From positions 1 through 52,644 of IMG/VR virus record IMGVR_UViG_3300046028_005303: DNA of 52,644 nt; one strand, 5' to 3'. This stretch comes from a virus. The notes under the pieces were generated by a model. The model saw nothing but the letters and a program-made list of their open reading frames with translations, had not been told where the DNA came from and did no database searches. This document shows, piece by piece, positions 42,331 through 51,700 of this stretch (within the stretch, counting starts at the first letter, position 1; each line of letters opens with the position of its first letter). The position numbers and the translations under genes were made by a program.

Positions 42331-44049
42331 TTATCTTAATGTCGATGTTCCAAATGTAGTTAATCCAAATACGTCAATTACACCATAGTAACGGTTGTTA
42401 ACCATTTTCTTTGCGTAACGAGTCATAATACCCTTAATTGGGGTAAAGTTAAATGGATTGTACATAGTTGGGGTCAACTGTAACGGTACATAAGGTGCAT
42501 AAATATAACCTGCGTCCAATAATGATTTTCCTTTATGACCAATCATAATTTTACCTGCTGGTAAATATGGGTCACGGAATACTTGGTAACGACCAGCTAA
42601 TGAACCAATTTTCTCAATACCCATGTTGTATTGGTCTTGCTCAGGATTTGCGTTTGATACGTGGAAATATTCCAAATCATCAAATACTGCAGATACTTCA
42701 GAAGATACTACAACCCAGTTAGCACCACCACGAAGAGTTGTCTTGTGGATTTGTGCTGAAATTTGGTTAATTTTTGTAACCAAAGTTTGATTCCAATCTT
42801 TTTGAGTATAACCCAAAAATGGAGTGTTTCCAGTTGCACCATATCTCCATTCGTTATAATCCCATTTACTTCTCCAAGCAGCACCCTTACGGATATCACG
42901 AAGAATTTCACGGTCAATTTCCGCTGCAATTTGTTCAGACAATAACGCTGTTAATTCGGCTTCTGCGTCAATATTATGGAATGCAGATACGTCTTGAGCA
43001 AGTTCAGGAGACCAGCTAGCTCTTAACTTTCTTTCAGTAACTGATACAGTTACAGATTGAAGGTCAAATGATACTTCACCAATTTCTTCTTCGAATTCAA
43101 GAGAACCATATGTATGGTAAGTGATTTTAAAATTAGCAATTGCTAAATCGTTAGAACTAAAATCTGAACCATTAAATCCTGTTGAATCGTTATAAGTTTC
43201 AAGATCAACACTTAAATAGATTTTTCCTTCTTCATCACAAATATCGTTATATTTTTCAAGATTTGTACCTGATTTTTGACCATATTCAATAAGACCTTTA
43301 CCGTATTTTTGTGTTACAACATTAAAGTTTTTAACACCATTATTTCCAGTTGTGTTTCCTGTGATTTCAACAGATAATGATGCTAAAAATTCTTCAGTGT
43401 CCATTACGTTTCCATCTGCACCAACTAATTTACCTTGTCCTGCTTTTGTAAAACCACTAACAACGACAATTGAACTTGATACTGACGCACCACTTAAAGC
43501 TGCGGTAGTTTCTGATGGTACTCCACCATTAAACGTAACAAACGCATATGGTGTTGTAGTGTTAACTGTTTTAGGTCCTCTTGAATAATCAAAAAGGCCT
43601 TGATCAGCTCCGTCACTTTCTTCATAGAAACGGTCATAAAGACTTTTAGTTGATGTGTAACCAGCCGCTGGATCAGTTTCAGTACTTGGATAACCGAAAG
43701 GTGCTGCTTTAGTATCTTGAATTTTAGGTACAAAGAAGAACAATTTACCAATAGGTAAATTCATCGCCTGTACAGAAACGATATCGTTAGCTAATAATTT
43801 AGAAAACACCCTACGAATGATAGGGAATACAACTGTTTCAAATGAACCACTTGCGTCAGAAACCGCAGCTTCGTTAATTAAATAACTTGCTTGGTTTTCA
43901 TATAATTGTGCTACGTTATCTTTTTGGTGACCGTCAAGTCCTTCTAGGAAACCGAGGTCGTTCCATTTTTTAATGGTATCTTCTTTGATAACACGTAGGT
44001 GTTTTAAACCAATGTTACCAACCATACCAGATTCTAATAATGCTCCCAT
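42331..44049 (-). CDS. Major capsid protein, gp23-like
   Basis: HK97-fold shell protein, 572 residues (T4 gp23: 521). Seen: an N-terminal helical propeptide of about 60 residues ending ASYLINE, then AAVSDASGSFETVVFPIIRRV with FSKLLANDIVSVQAMNLPIG, strongly matching the gp23 start of the mature protein (IRRAIPNLIAFDICGVQPMN type). C-terminal landmarks: WDYNEWRYGATG, GGANWVVVSSEVSAVFDDL, YLPAGKIMIGHKGKSLLDAG, YIYAPYVPLQLTPTMYNPFN and FTPIKGIMTRYAKKMVNNRY, all as in gp23. The I-N-E site at residues 58-60 fits the (L/I)xE cleavage rule of the gp21 protease; its mass would be lowered as in T4. Codon use is more GC-leaning than elsewhere, as expected for the most expressed gene. Confidence 0.96.
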   Translation of the reverse strand: MGALLESGMVGNIGLKHLRVIKEDTIKKWNDLGFLEGLDGHQKDNVAQLYENQASYLINEAAVSDASGSFETVVFPIIRRVFSKLLANDIVSVQAMNLPIGKLFFFVPKIQDTKAAPFGYPSTETDPAAGYTSTKSLYDRFYEESDGADQGLFDYSRGPKTVNTTTPYAFVTFNGGVPSETTAALSGASVSSSIVVVSGFTKAGQGKLVGADGNVMDTEEFLASLSVEITGNTTGNNGVKNFNVVTQKYGKGLIEYGQKSGTNLEKYNDICDEEGKIYLSVDLETYNDSTGFNGSDFSSNDLAIANFKITYHTYGSLEFEEEIGEVSFDLQSVTVSVTERKLRASWSPELAQDVSAFHNIDAEAELTALLSEQIAAEIDREILRDIRKGAAWRSKWDYNEWRYGATGNTPFLGYTQKDWNQTLVTKINQISAQIHKTTLRGGANWVVVSSEVSAVFDDLEYFHVSNANPEQDQYNMGIEKIGSLAGRYQVFRDPYLPAGKIMIGHKGKSLLDAGYIYAPYVPLQLTPTMYNPFNFTPIKGIMTRYAKKMVNNRYYGVIDVFGLTTFGTSTLR

Positions 44050-44073
44050 TTTTAATTTTTTAATTTTAATTTT

Positions 44074-45384
44074 TTATTTTAATTTTGACATTAAGTCTTT
44101 CATTCTTCTAAACTGAGGATTTTCATAAGCTTTCGATTCAGAAAGAACCTGAGTTGAGGAAGAAGTAGTCGGACTTGTCCTTAGTTTTTCAACCACAGAT
44201 TCAGATACAGGTTTTTTTGTATCTAAATCATTTTTAAGATTATTGTAAAGATTCTTTGATTCTTTCAATGTTGAAACCGAATCAAATTTCTTTAAAATGT
44301 TTATTTTTTCTTTTTTTGTGGTAGAATGTTCAGTAAATAAACGTGTAGCGTAAGCTAAATTAGCGTTGAATACAGCAACTTCATTAAGTTTATCTTTAAA
44401 AAGAATTAATGCTTTTCTATATTCTGTATTCTGTTTTTTTAGTTTTGTTACTTCTTCATTAATTGCACCTGATGCAAATAATTTCTTACCTTTTATTCCT
44501 GCTCTGTCAGCACCACCTTTGTCTCCGTGTATATTCCATTTAGTTCTTGCTGCTTCACCCACATCACCTTCTGGTGACATCATTTCTTCTTCTGGTTCAC
44601 CATCAAGGTCTATTTCATATACTACTTCGTCATCGTTATTCATATGACTTTTAATTGTATCATTAAAATTATCTTCTTCGTCCATTGACATATCTTTGTC
44701 ACCAAAGAATGAATCTTCATCTTCTTCGTCACCAAAGAATTCATCATCTTCGTCCATTGACAAATCTTCGTCACCAAAGAATTCATCTTCTTCGTCCATT
44801 GGATATTCGTCCATTTCTGATTCGTCTAATTTAATGATATATTCATTATCACCATCTTTAAATTCGATTTGACCATCGTCTTTTTTAACGATAAACCCAT
44901 CTTCAGGTTTCATTGCTTTAAAAATTCTTAAAACTTCTTCAGGACTTGCGTCTGTTGCGTTAAAAACTTCACTGTCTTGTGAATCAAACCCACCCATATC
45001 AGGTTGGTCGTCACCCATATTTAAACTATCGAAATCTGATTCTTCATCGTCCATGTCTAATTCTTCATCATCCATTTCTGAATCTTCATCGTCCATTTCT
45101 GAATCTTCATCGTCCATGTCTAATTCTTCATCATCCATTTCTGAATCTTCATCATCCATTTCTTCGTTATCAAGGTCTTCATCACCTTCATCAGGTACAT
45201 CTTTTTTTCCTTTCTTAGGAGCCTGTTCGTAAACATCGTCCTCTTCTTCCAAAGATTCTTTCAACAAATCATTTAGTTCTTGTTTCATAGTAGAAGCAAG
45301 TATACCTTTTGCGTTTGTTTTTACGGCCTCTTCAAGTGTTTGAACTTGAAGCAATGCTTGTTCTAAAATTGATTTTTCGTTCAT
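44074..45384 (-). CDS. Prohead core scaffolding protein, gp22-like
   Basis: Forms the internal core on which the prohead shell assembles and is later degraded by the gp21-like protease. The 436-residue protein has an N-terminal helix (EKSILEQALLQVQTLEEAVK), a very acidic central part (about 75-250) with seven-residue repeats such as DDEDSEM and DDEELDM, then a helical part: LKKQNTEYRKALILFKDKLN and EVAVFNANLAYATRLFTEHS, ending NPQFRRMKDLMSKLK. The LxxLNEVAVFNANLAYATRLF pattern is characteristic of gp22-type scaffolds in T4-like phages. Several L-x-E sites (for example VLSE) are candidate cuts. Its position between gp21-like and gp23-like genes matches T4. Confidence 0.82.
   Translation of the reverse strand: MNEKSILEQALLQVQTLEEAVKTNAKGILASTMKQELNDLLKESLEEEDDVYEQAPKKGKKDVPDEGDEDLDNEEMDDEDSEMDDEELDMDDEDSEMDDEDSEMDDEELDMDDEESDFDSLNMGDDQPDMGGFDSQDSEVFNATDASPEEVLRIFKAMKPEDGFIVKKDDGQIEFKDGDNEYIIKLDESEMDEYPMDEEDEFFGDEDLSMDEDDEFFGDEEDEDSFFGDKDMSMDEEDNFNDTIKSHMNNDDEVVYEIDLDGEPEEEMMSPEGDVGEAARTKWNIHGDKGGADRAGIKGKKLFASGAINEEVTKLKKQNTEYRKALILFKDKLNEVAVFNANLAYATRLFTEHSTTKKEKINILKKFDSVSTLKESKNLYNNLKNDLDTKKPVSESVVEKLRTSPTTSSSTQVLSESKAYENPQFRRMKDLMSKLK
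45051..45162 (-). repeat. 21-bp tandem repeats coding acidic heptads in the scaffold
   Basis: Plus-strand units such as ccatttctgaatcttcatcgt and ccatgtctaattcttcatcat alternate with a 21-base period, coding DDEDSEM/DDEELDM heptads. Two unit types are interleaved, suggesting a duplication of a 42-base pair of units. Confidence 0.85.
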
Positions 45385-45402
45385 TTGGAAATTTATTTTT
45401 TA

Positions 45403-45412
45403 TATAAATATC
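45403..45412 (-). promoter_or_regulatory. Putative late promoter box (GATATTTATA) before scaffold
   Basis: The minus strand reads GATATTTATA 18 bases before the scaffold ATG, between the protease terminator and the scaffold gene, exactly where a new promoter for scaffold and capsid genes would be expected. Confidence 0.55.
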
Positions 45413-45425
45413 TTAATATTATAAA

Positions 45426-45458
45426 AAAAACCAGTTTCTATAAAAAAAACTGGTTTTT
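45426..45458 (-). terminator. Rho-independent terminator after the prohead protease
   Basis: A perfect 12-bp stem (aaaaaccagttt / aaactggttttt) with a 9-base loop lies about 27 bases past the protease stop codon and just before the scaffold promoter box. Confidence 0.85.
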
Positions 45459-45484
45459 AATAACAAAAACATGAATAAATTTTT

Positions 45485-47344
45485 TTATTTATACAAGAAA
45501 TTATCTAATTTATTCATTAAATTTTTCATCTTATCTATAGACTGTGGTTTTTCCTCAGTTGATTCCTCATAATTATTTCTATCATCCAAATTTTTAAATA
45601 TATATGCACCAGGTGTTGATGGTGATGACACTAAATCAAAACAAACTAATTCAAAATCATCTTGAACAATATTTTGTCCTTTTATATTTTTTAAAGAACC
45701 AACACCTCTTGATGAAATACCTAATGTTGCTCCATTCATTAAAAGCATAGCCGCTTGGTCTCCCTTAGTACTAACTATACCCATTTTTCTCCACCCTGGT
45801 GATGTAAACAGTTTAATTTTCCCCATTAAAATTTTACCGTCCCACCATGTTTCAGTTATCGAATGAGAAACTCTATCTAAATCTATTAAACTTGAATTAC
45901 CGGTCCAATGACATTTACCATTACTTTTCACATAATATGTGTGATTTGGGACATCAACTGAATAAACATAATCATCAAAATCAATTTCAGTTGTTTTAAT
46001 CATTCGACTATCCATATATATTCCTTTAGTTTTTGATAATGTTAAAAACCACATATCATGACTATTTTCACCTTTAATTAAACGTGGAGTACCATTATCC
46101 TCAGTAATATACCTATCAAATTTTCTATTTTCATAACGTATATTCCCAAAACCACCACTTTTAATTAATAATTCTTGTAAATCTAAAATTAATTGTTTTG
46201 ATGTTGAAAAAACATCCGATTGTTTATATTTTCGACCAACGGTTCTTCCATCACCCAATTTAAACCAATTTAATAAATAGTTAAAATATTTTGGTGATGA
46301 GTTTTTTAAATCACTTGGAATATATTTTTCGTTCGCCTTACCTAATGGTAATAAATATCTCCATAATCGTCTATCATGTATTTTGAATGTTGTTGTACCA
46401 TTTTTAGAAACATATTTATTTATATTAAATGGTAATAAATCACATAACTCTTCTATTAATAATGTTGTTTCCTGTTTCTTTTGTGATACACCAATACCGT
46501 AACCGTGGTCTGAAGATTCATAATATGTCACATCACCGTTAGATAAAACACATTTACGTTTTTTTATTTTACTTGAATTTGTATATCCCTCAGATAAAAA
46601 TATACCCATAAATGACATAAAAATATCCATAGGTATCTTCACATCTTGTTTATATGTTAAACGTATTGTTTCACTATCTCTAATATTAAAATCAGAATCA
46701 GTACATCCTTTTAATGTAAAATATTCAACATTATTATTGGTATCAATATTACCTTTTTTAGGTATATAAAAATTAGATAATGAATTACCTTTTTGTAATG
46801 TTTCATGAATTTCTTGTGACGTGATAAATTTTCGTTTATTATTTCGTTGGTTAGTTAAAGGAAATTTATGGTTCGGAGTAACCATAGTATCAATAAATCT
46901 ACCTTTAAGGTTAATCATCTTACCTTTATATTGGTGTTTAACTGTTGAATATATTTGTTTTAATTCAATGACACCGTTATCGTTTAATGTGTATATTTTT
47001 TCAAACTCATCAATTTCTTTAATATTTTTCCAACCAGTTTCAGTTAAAATATCAACATCACCAGAGTGGCAGGATGGGTGATTCAATTCACTTAACGCGC
47101 CACCTTTCCTTATTATGTTTTGATATTTTTCGTTTTCCCTCTTTAATAATGTTTCAGGATAAATACGACCATTTTTATTTGGTGTATCAAACTTTTGTAA
47201 AACAGCATGTAATACCACATCTTCAAAAAAATTGGTATCTTTCATTTCAGATATAATCTTTTTATTATCATTTGGGGAAACATGACCCGCATCGTATTCA
47301 ATTAAAAGTTTCCTTCCGTCTTTAAATGTATATTCTTTTTCCAT
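45485..47344 (-). CDS. Prohead maturation protease (gp21-like) interrupted by an in-frame intein
   Basis: Serine protease that degrades the scaffold and trims capsid proteins at (L/I)xE sites. ATG 47344 is chosen over a GTG at 47362. Host motifs: VVLHAVLQKFDTPNKNGRIY (conserved N-x-N-x-R-x-Y start), GGALSELNHPS with the catalytic His at residue 89, split by the intein right after Ser91, then SLIDLDRVSHSITETWWDGK, and ATLGISSRGVGSL with the catalytic Ser. The end (PQSIDKMKNLMNKLDNF) is helical. Without the intein (92-483) the host is 227 residues; T4 gp21 has 212. The intein splits the protease between its catalytic His and Ser, so splicing must occur for head maturation. Confidence 0.93.
   Translation of the reverse strand: MEKEYTFKDGRKLLIEYDAGHVSPNDNKKIISEMKDTNFFEDVVLHAVLQKFDTPNKNGRIYPETLLKRENEKYQNIIRKGGALSELNHPSCHSGDVDILTETGWKNIKEIDEFEKIYTLNDNGVIELKQIYSTVKHQYKGKMINLKGRFIDTMVTPNHKFPLTNQRNNKRKFITSQEIHETLQKGNSLSNFYIPKKGNIDTNNNVEYFTLKGCTDSDFNIRDSETIRLTYKQDVKIPMDIFMSFMGIFLSEGYTNSSKIKKRKCVLSNGDVTYYESSDHGYGIGVSQKKQETTLLIEELCDLLPFNINKYVSKNGTTTFKIHDRRLWRYLLPLGKANEKYIPSDLKNSSPKYFNYLLNWFKLGDGRTVGRKYKQSDVFSTSKQLILDLQELLIKSGGFGNIRYENRKFDRYITEDNGTPRLIKGENSHDMWFLTLSKTKGIYMDSRMIKTTEIDFDDYVYSVDVPNHTYYVKSNGKCHWTGNSSLIDLDRVSHSITETWWDGKILMGKIKLFTSPGWRKMGIVSTKGDQAAMLLMNGATLGISSRGVGSLKNIKGQNIVQDDFELVCFDLVSSPSTPGAYIFKNLDDRNNYEESTEEKPQSIDKMKNLMNKLDNFLYK
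45896..47071 (-). other. LAGLIDADG-type intein in the prohead protease
   Basis: A 392-residue insertion between NHPS and SSLIDL. It starts CHSGDVDILTETGW (Cys1, block A) and ends YVKSNGKCHWTGN before Ser+1; block B is MVTPNHKFPL and block F VYSVDVPNHTYYV. The residue before the last Asn is Gly, not His. Endonuclease motifs are FMGIFLSEGYT and LLNWFKLGDGRT; the first has Glu in place of the usual Asp. It differs from the other inteins in the window by eye. Confidence 0.9.
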
Positions 47345-47376
47345 ATTTAATAAATAGTTCACAGAAATTTATTATA

Positions 47377-47386
47377 TATAAATATT
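47377..47386 (-). promoter_or_regulatory. Putative late promoter box (AATATTTATA) before the protease
   Basis: The minus strand reads AATATTTATA 32 bases before the protease ATG. It overlaps the end of the gap after gene 47390-47815. Confidence 0.4.
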
Positions 47387-47389
47387 AAA

Positions 47390-47815
47390 TTATTTCTTTT
47401 TATTATGAAAATTAAAAAGTATTTCATTGGTTAATATATCGTCGATAATATATTGTGATAAATTAATAATTAATTGTTTAATTTCTTTTGACTTTAATTC
47501 AAATTTTTTATCTACATATAAGGTTATTTCTAAATCCATAAACGACCTTTTATTTGTTTTTATACTACTTGTTTTAATGTCTAAATCAACAATAGATTCT
47601 TGTTTAAAATAAACACAATTTAAATTAAAAATGTGGTGTTTAATTACTTTACTTATTTTTGATATAATTTTTTGAAAATTATAGTTCTCTTCAGTAGGTT
47701 GTGTCCAAGAATTTAACTTGATATAAATTGTTTTTAAGTTTTTGTAATCTACTGTTCCATAACCTATCTTAACATTGTTATGTGTGTTTACGTTAATAAA
47801 TTTTCCTTTTTTCAT
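47390..47815 (-). CDS. Hypothetical protein between portal and protease
   Basis: A 141-residue protein: KGKFINVNTHNNVKIGYGTV, YKNLKTIYIKLNSWTQPTEE, IKTNKRSFMDLEITLYVDKK and a final helix (LIINLSQYIIDDILTNEILF). It is beta-rich at the front and helical at the end. In T4 the small core genes 67 and 68 lie between genes 20 and 21, but this protein does not look like a core protein; only its place matches. No function assigned. Confidence 0.6.
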   Translation of the reverse strand: MKKGKFINVNTHNNVKIGYGTVDYKNLKTIYIKLNSWTQPTEENYNFQKIISKISKVIKHHIFNLNCVYFKQESIVDLDIKTSSIKTNKRSFMDLEITLYVDKKFELKSKEIKQLIINLSQYIIDDILTNEILFNFHNKKK

Positions 47816-47899
47816 TAAATAATATTCATGTCTATTTTTTATGGTGTGTATTTAAAATATACATAATAAATTTAAAAAATCAAAATTTATAACAATAAA

Positions 47900-47931
47900 A
47901 AAAACCTTAGACTATTTTGTCTAAGGTTTTT
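47900..47931 (-). terminator. Strong rho-independent terminator after gene 47954-48706
   Basis: A perfect 13-bp stem (aaaaaccttagac / gtctaaggttttt) with a 6-base loop lies 22 bases beyond the stop codon. It closes the portal operon. It is the most stable hairpin I see in the window. Confidence 0.9.
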
Positions 47932-47953
47932 ACATATAAAGTATTAAGATATT

Positions 47954-48706
47954 TTAAAGTAAACCTTCTTTAAGTTCTAATAATTTAAAGTAATTATATT
48001 TCGATAATTCTTTTTCATTTATTTGTTTTTTAACGTTACTAAGTTTTTCTATTAACGAATTATCATTTGACTCATTTAAGATATTTTCTATTTTACTATT
48101 TAATTCAAATTTCAAATGACTTGTCTCATTAATTAATGTTTCTTCATTCATTGACATAATATCTTTAAATTTTTTCTTTTGATCTTCATTTAAAAAATCA
48201 CCGTATTTTATATTAAAGTTACTTACTAATACATTGTTCAGTAATGAAAAATTTTCAATCTGAACATTTGAAAGTCCATCTTTTTTAATTTCTTTTTCTT
48301 TCATTAAGAAATTAATAAATTTTTCTTTCGATTCAAATTTAGTATTAATGTTATTAATATTATGTTCTTCAGATAATGTATCTAACCATTCGTACAATTC
48401 GTTCTTTTCAATAACTACATCTTTTAAAATTTTATCTAATTTTTTACAATCCGTATTTATTGTTTTCATTTTTTGAATGAAATGAGGTTCCAAAGTTTCA
48501 ACAAATAATCTTGCATTATCTTTTTGTGCAATATGTGTTGTTTCCATATCTTCATAAAATTTATATACTTCAACCAAATTTTTATTAGACTTTAATTTTT
48601 TTATTAAGTCTTTTAATTCTTTCTTATTACCTGAATTGTAAGCTTCGGTTAATTTAACCAGTACTTTTGTTTTTAATTCACCAAATTTTGTCATATTATT
48701 CTTCAT
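47954..48706 (-). CDS. Putative prohead core/assembly protein downstream of portal
   Basis: A 250-residue, almost wholly helical charged protein (TKFGELKTKVLVKLTEAYNS; KELKDLIKKLKSNKNLVEVY; NETSHLKFELNSKIENILNE). Coiled-coil composition and position directly after the portal gene suggest a head-core component in the place of T4 gp67/gp68; the evidence is positional. Two starts are possible: ATG 48706, which overlaps the portal end, or ATG 48694, one base after the portal stop. The latter gives the start TKFGELK. Possible L-x-E cut sites are present near the end. Confidence 0.6.
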   Translation of the reverse strand: MKNNMTKFGELKTKVLVKLTEAYNSGNKKELKDLIKKLKSNKNLVEVYKFYEDMETTHIAQKDNARLFVETLEPHFIQKMKTINTDCKKLDKILKDVVIEKNELYEWLDTLSEEHNINNINTKFESKEKFINFLMKEKEIKKDGLSNVQIENFSLLNNVLVSNFNIKYGDFLNEDQKKKFKDIMSMNEETLINETSHLKFELNSKIENILNESNDNSLIEKLSNVKKQINEKELSKYNYFKLLELKEGLL

Positions 48707-51700
48707 TTAAAATATTTTTTAGTTTATTTTCTATTTCATAAATATTCTTTTGTGCTTTATTTACGTCAAATAATTCACTTAATTCATCACCTTCACCTAA
48801 CATATTTAATAAATTTCTTTTCTTTGTTGATTCGGCTAATGGTGCTGAAGTTTCAGTAGATGGTGGTGTTGAAGAACCTCCCATATCCATACCACCCATT
48901 TCACCACCAGCATCTGTATTTTGTGATTTTTCTAACTTATCTCTTTCCTCTTTAGAAATACCATATTTTGAATCAACATCATCAAAAACACCTGAACGTT
49001 TAATTACATTTTGTGTGTTTTGTAATTCAATACCCATTGCTCTTTCTAACCTTTGTTGTTGTAAATCAAGTAAAACTTCATTGTCACTCATACCTAAAAT
49101 ATTTTTCTTAGCCCAAGTATGTGAAACAGGTAAAATACCTAATTGTGAATTATCTGATGTTGCATCTTTATATAGTAATATTTTTTCTTTCCATTGTTCT
49201 ATTCTTAATAAATCAGATTGTGCTGATGGATTTGTCAAAGAAAGAGTAAAATTATCTAATTCATCTTCCATTCCAAGAAGATAAAGATGCATTAATGCTA
49301 TTTTATTTAACTCCTGAACTAATGATTTTTGTATTCTATTAATTGTTCTAGCGAAACGGATATCCATTAACGCTAATTGTTTACCATCACCAACAACTTC
49401 TTCAAATCCTAAAAATGCTTTAGGAATACGAAGAGCCGCCAACATTTTCTTTTGAATGTATTCGATATCGGCAATCTCACCTAAATTTTGTGCTCCTGGT
49501 AATGTTTCTATTGGGTTAGTTTGAGTAGCGTCACGAACAGGAATAAAATAATCTTGGTCTACTGCCATTTGATTATATCTCATATCTATTTGTCCATTCC
49601 TTGAATCAACTATTTGGTCTCTTTTAAATTTATTAGCAACACGTTGAACATAAGATTCAATGTCTTTATCATCCATATTACCAACAAATACTTTAAAAAC
49701 CCTTCTTTCGGGCGCTCTGGTATTGTGTACTGGAATATTATTTGCAATAAAATTATGTTCCTCATGTTCTACACTAATATCATAAACTTTTTCTTCACCC
49801 CATTCTGATATGTTAATAATATTTTCAGTTAAGGGGGTAATTAGTTCACTAATCGTAACCTCATATGAATAAGTTTCTTTCATTCTACGACCAGATTCGA
49901 TTTCATGACCACCTTCTCGAAAACGTGTTTTGATATGACCTGAATTTAATCCCATTCCTGACCAAAGCTCTTTAATATCTTCAATAAGTTTTTTATTACA
50001 CAGGGAGATTGTGGTGAACATTGTTCCTTTTGGTGTGTGTCGAATACATCCGTCAGCATCCATTAAACCCTCCATAAATGATTTTTTAATATCGTATTCT
50101 TGTTGAAATACCCATTTTGGAATTCTTTTATTGTGTGCTCCTTTTATGTAACCTAAATCAATTAAAATATCTTTTAATCTTTTAGAACTAACTGAGTATG
50201 ATGTGTATTTTCTATTATTACTGATATTAAGTGATATTCTAGATTCGTATTTTTTAAACAATTGATAATATTTTTCATTAACTTCTTCATCACTTCCTTC
50301 GGCAAAACCTACAACATCACTTGAAATAAAACCATCTCCTATCATGAAACCAAAAAGTTTAGCAAAATCAGTATCAACATAATCAGGTAAGTTCAGTGTG
50401 TTTGGTTTAATTTCACCTTTAGTATATGTTACTAAATGTGTTGGTTGAATATTAAACTCTTCACAAACCATCAATGCAGTTAAATGAGGTAACCCTTTAA
50501 TCCCTTTACCACCATACAAAAATTGTCTAATCCTTTTTATGTCCCCACATTTTCTCATTTTTTCGGAAATGGAATCGTTAAATTCTTTAGACCTAAATTT
50601 ATCCACCCCTTCTTTTGTTAAATAAGAATAAAGAACCTCACCATTACGATTGATTTTTTTTGGTATTACGGGTAGATTATTTACATTAGTGTTAATTAAT
50701 TTATGTTTTTTAATCATTAAATCTTTCGCATCAACATACTTTAACACATTCTCATCCTGAACTAAAATTGGGTGGGTTTCTGTACAAATAATTTCATTAT
50801 GTAAAGATTTTAATTTTAAAACTTTTTTAATTCCATTATCTTTAACGTAGGTGACTTTATTAGGGATAAGGTTTTGACTTTTATCAAAGGTTAAAATAGT
50901 GTCACCTTCTTGAATATCTTTTATGTATTTGTAACCATCGATGGTCCTTACTCTTGTGTCACCCACTAAACATGTTCTATAAATTAACATCGCGTCTTCA
51001 GCTAGAAGTAATTGTTTCCAAATTCTTCTAATCTTATCTAACATACTGGTTCCATATGGAAGTTTCCTATCATCACCCAACAATCTAAAATGTGCCATTT
51101 CCCATGCTTGGAATTCTAACTCTTTATTAGTCCATTGAAATCTTAGTTCCCTTGTTGGTATATTATTAGTTCTTTGATTCGGTGATTTAGATTCTCTCCC
51201 TTCAATTCTTTGTATTTCAATATTTGGTAATTGTTGACAACCAATAATACCTTTTTCAGGATCTATTTTTAAGTAAACAAAATTATCACCATACTTACAA
51301 ACACCTCTGGTCCACATTTGTAAATTTGTGTTTAAATCTAATCTATTTAAAAAAAGGTCTTCTAAAATTGTCTTAACTCTAGTTGATTCTGAAAAAATAG
51401 TTAAAATTTCACCTTTTTCAGAAAGTGTTGTAGATTCTTCAGCATATATATCTAAGGCTGCCGATATTTCTGGAGTATTATGAGAAAAAATAGTATCTGT
51501 TGCAAAATTTTTATAACCAGGAACAGTTAAATCATATACAGGTACTACTCCATATGGTTCAATTGAAACGATTTTATGATTTACAATAACTTCGTCACTA
51601 TTTTTTTTCCTACCAGCTTTTGATTTTTTCATACCATAAGCTTCCATAAAAGTACCCCAAGTTTTGTAACCACCACTTCTTAATGTTGATATTAATTTAG

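Noticed and set aside
47816-47953. tRNA or other structured RNA in intergenic gaps
   Set aside because: The gaps hold only AT-rich DNA and simple terminator hairpins; no cloverleaf or conserved RNA element could be seen anywhere in the window.
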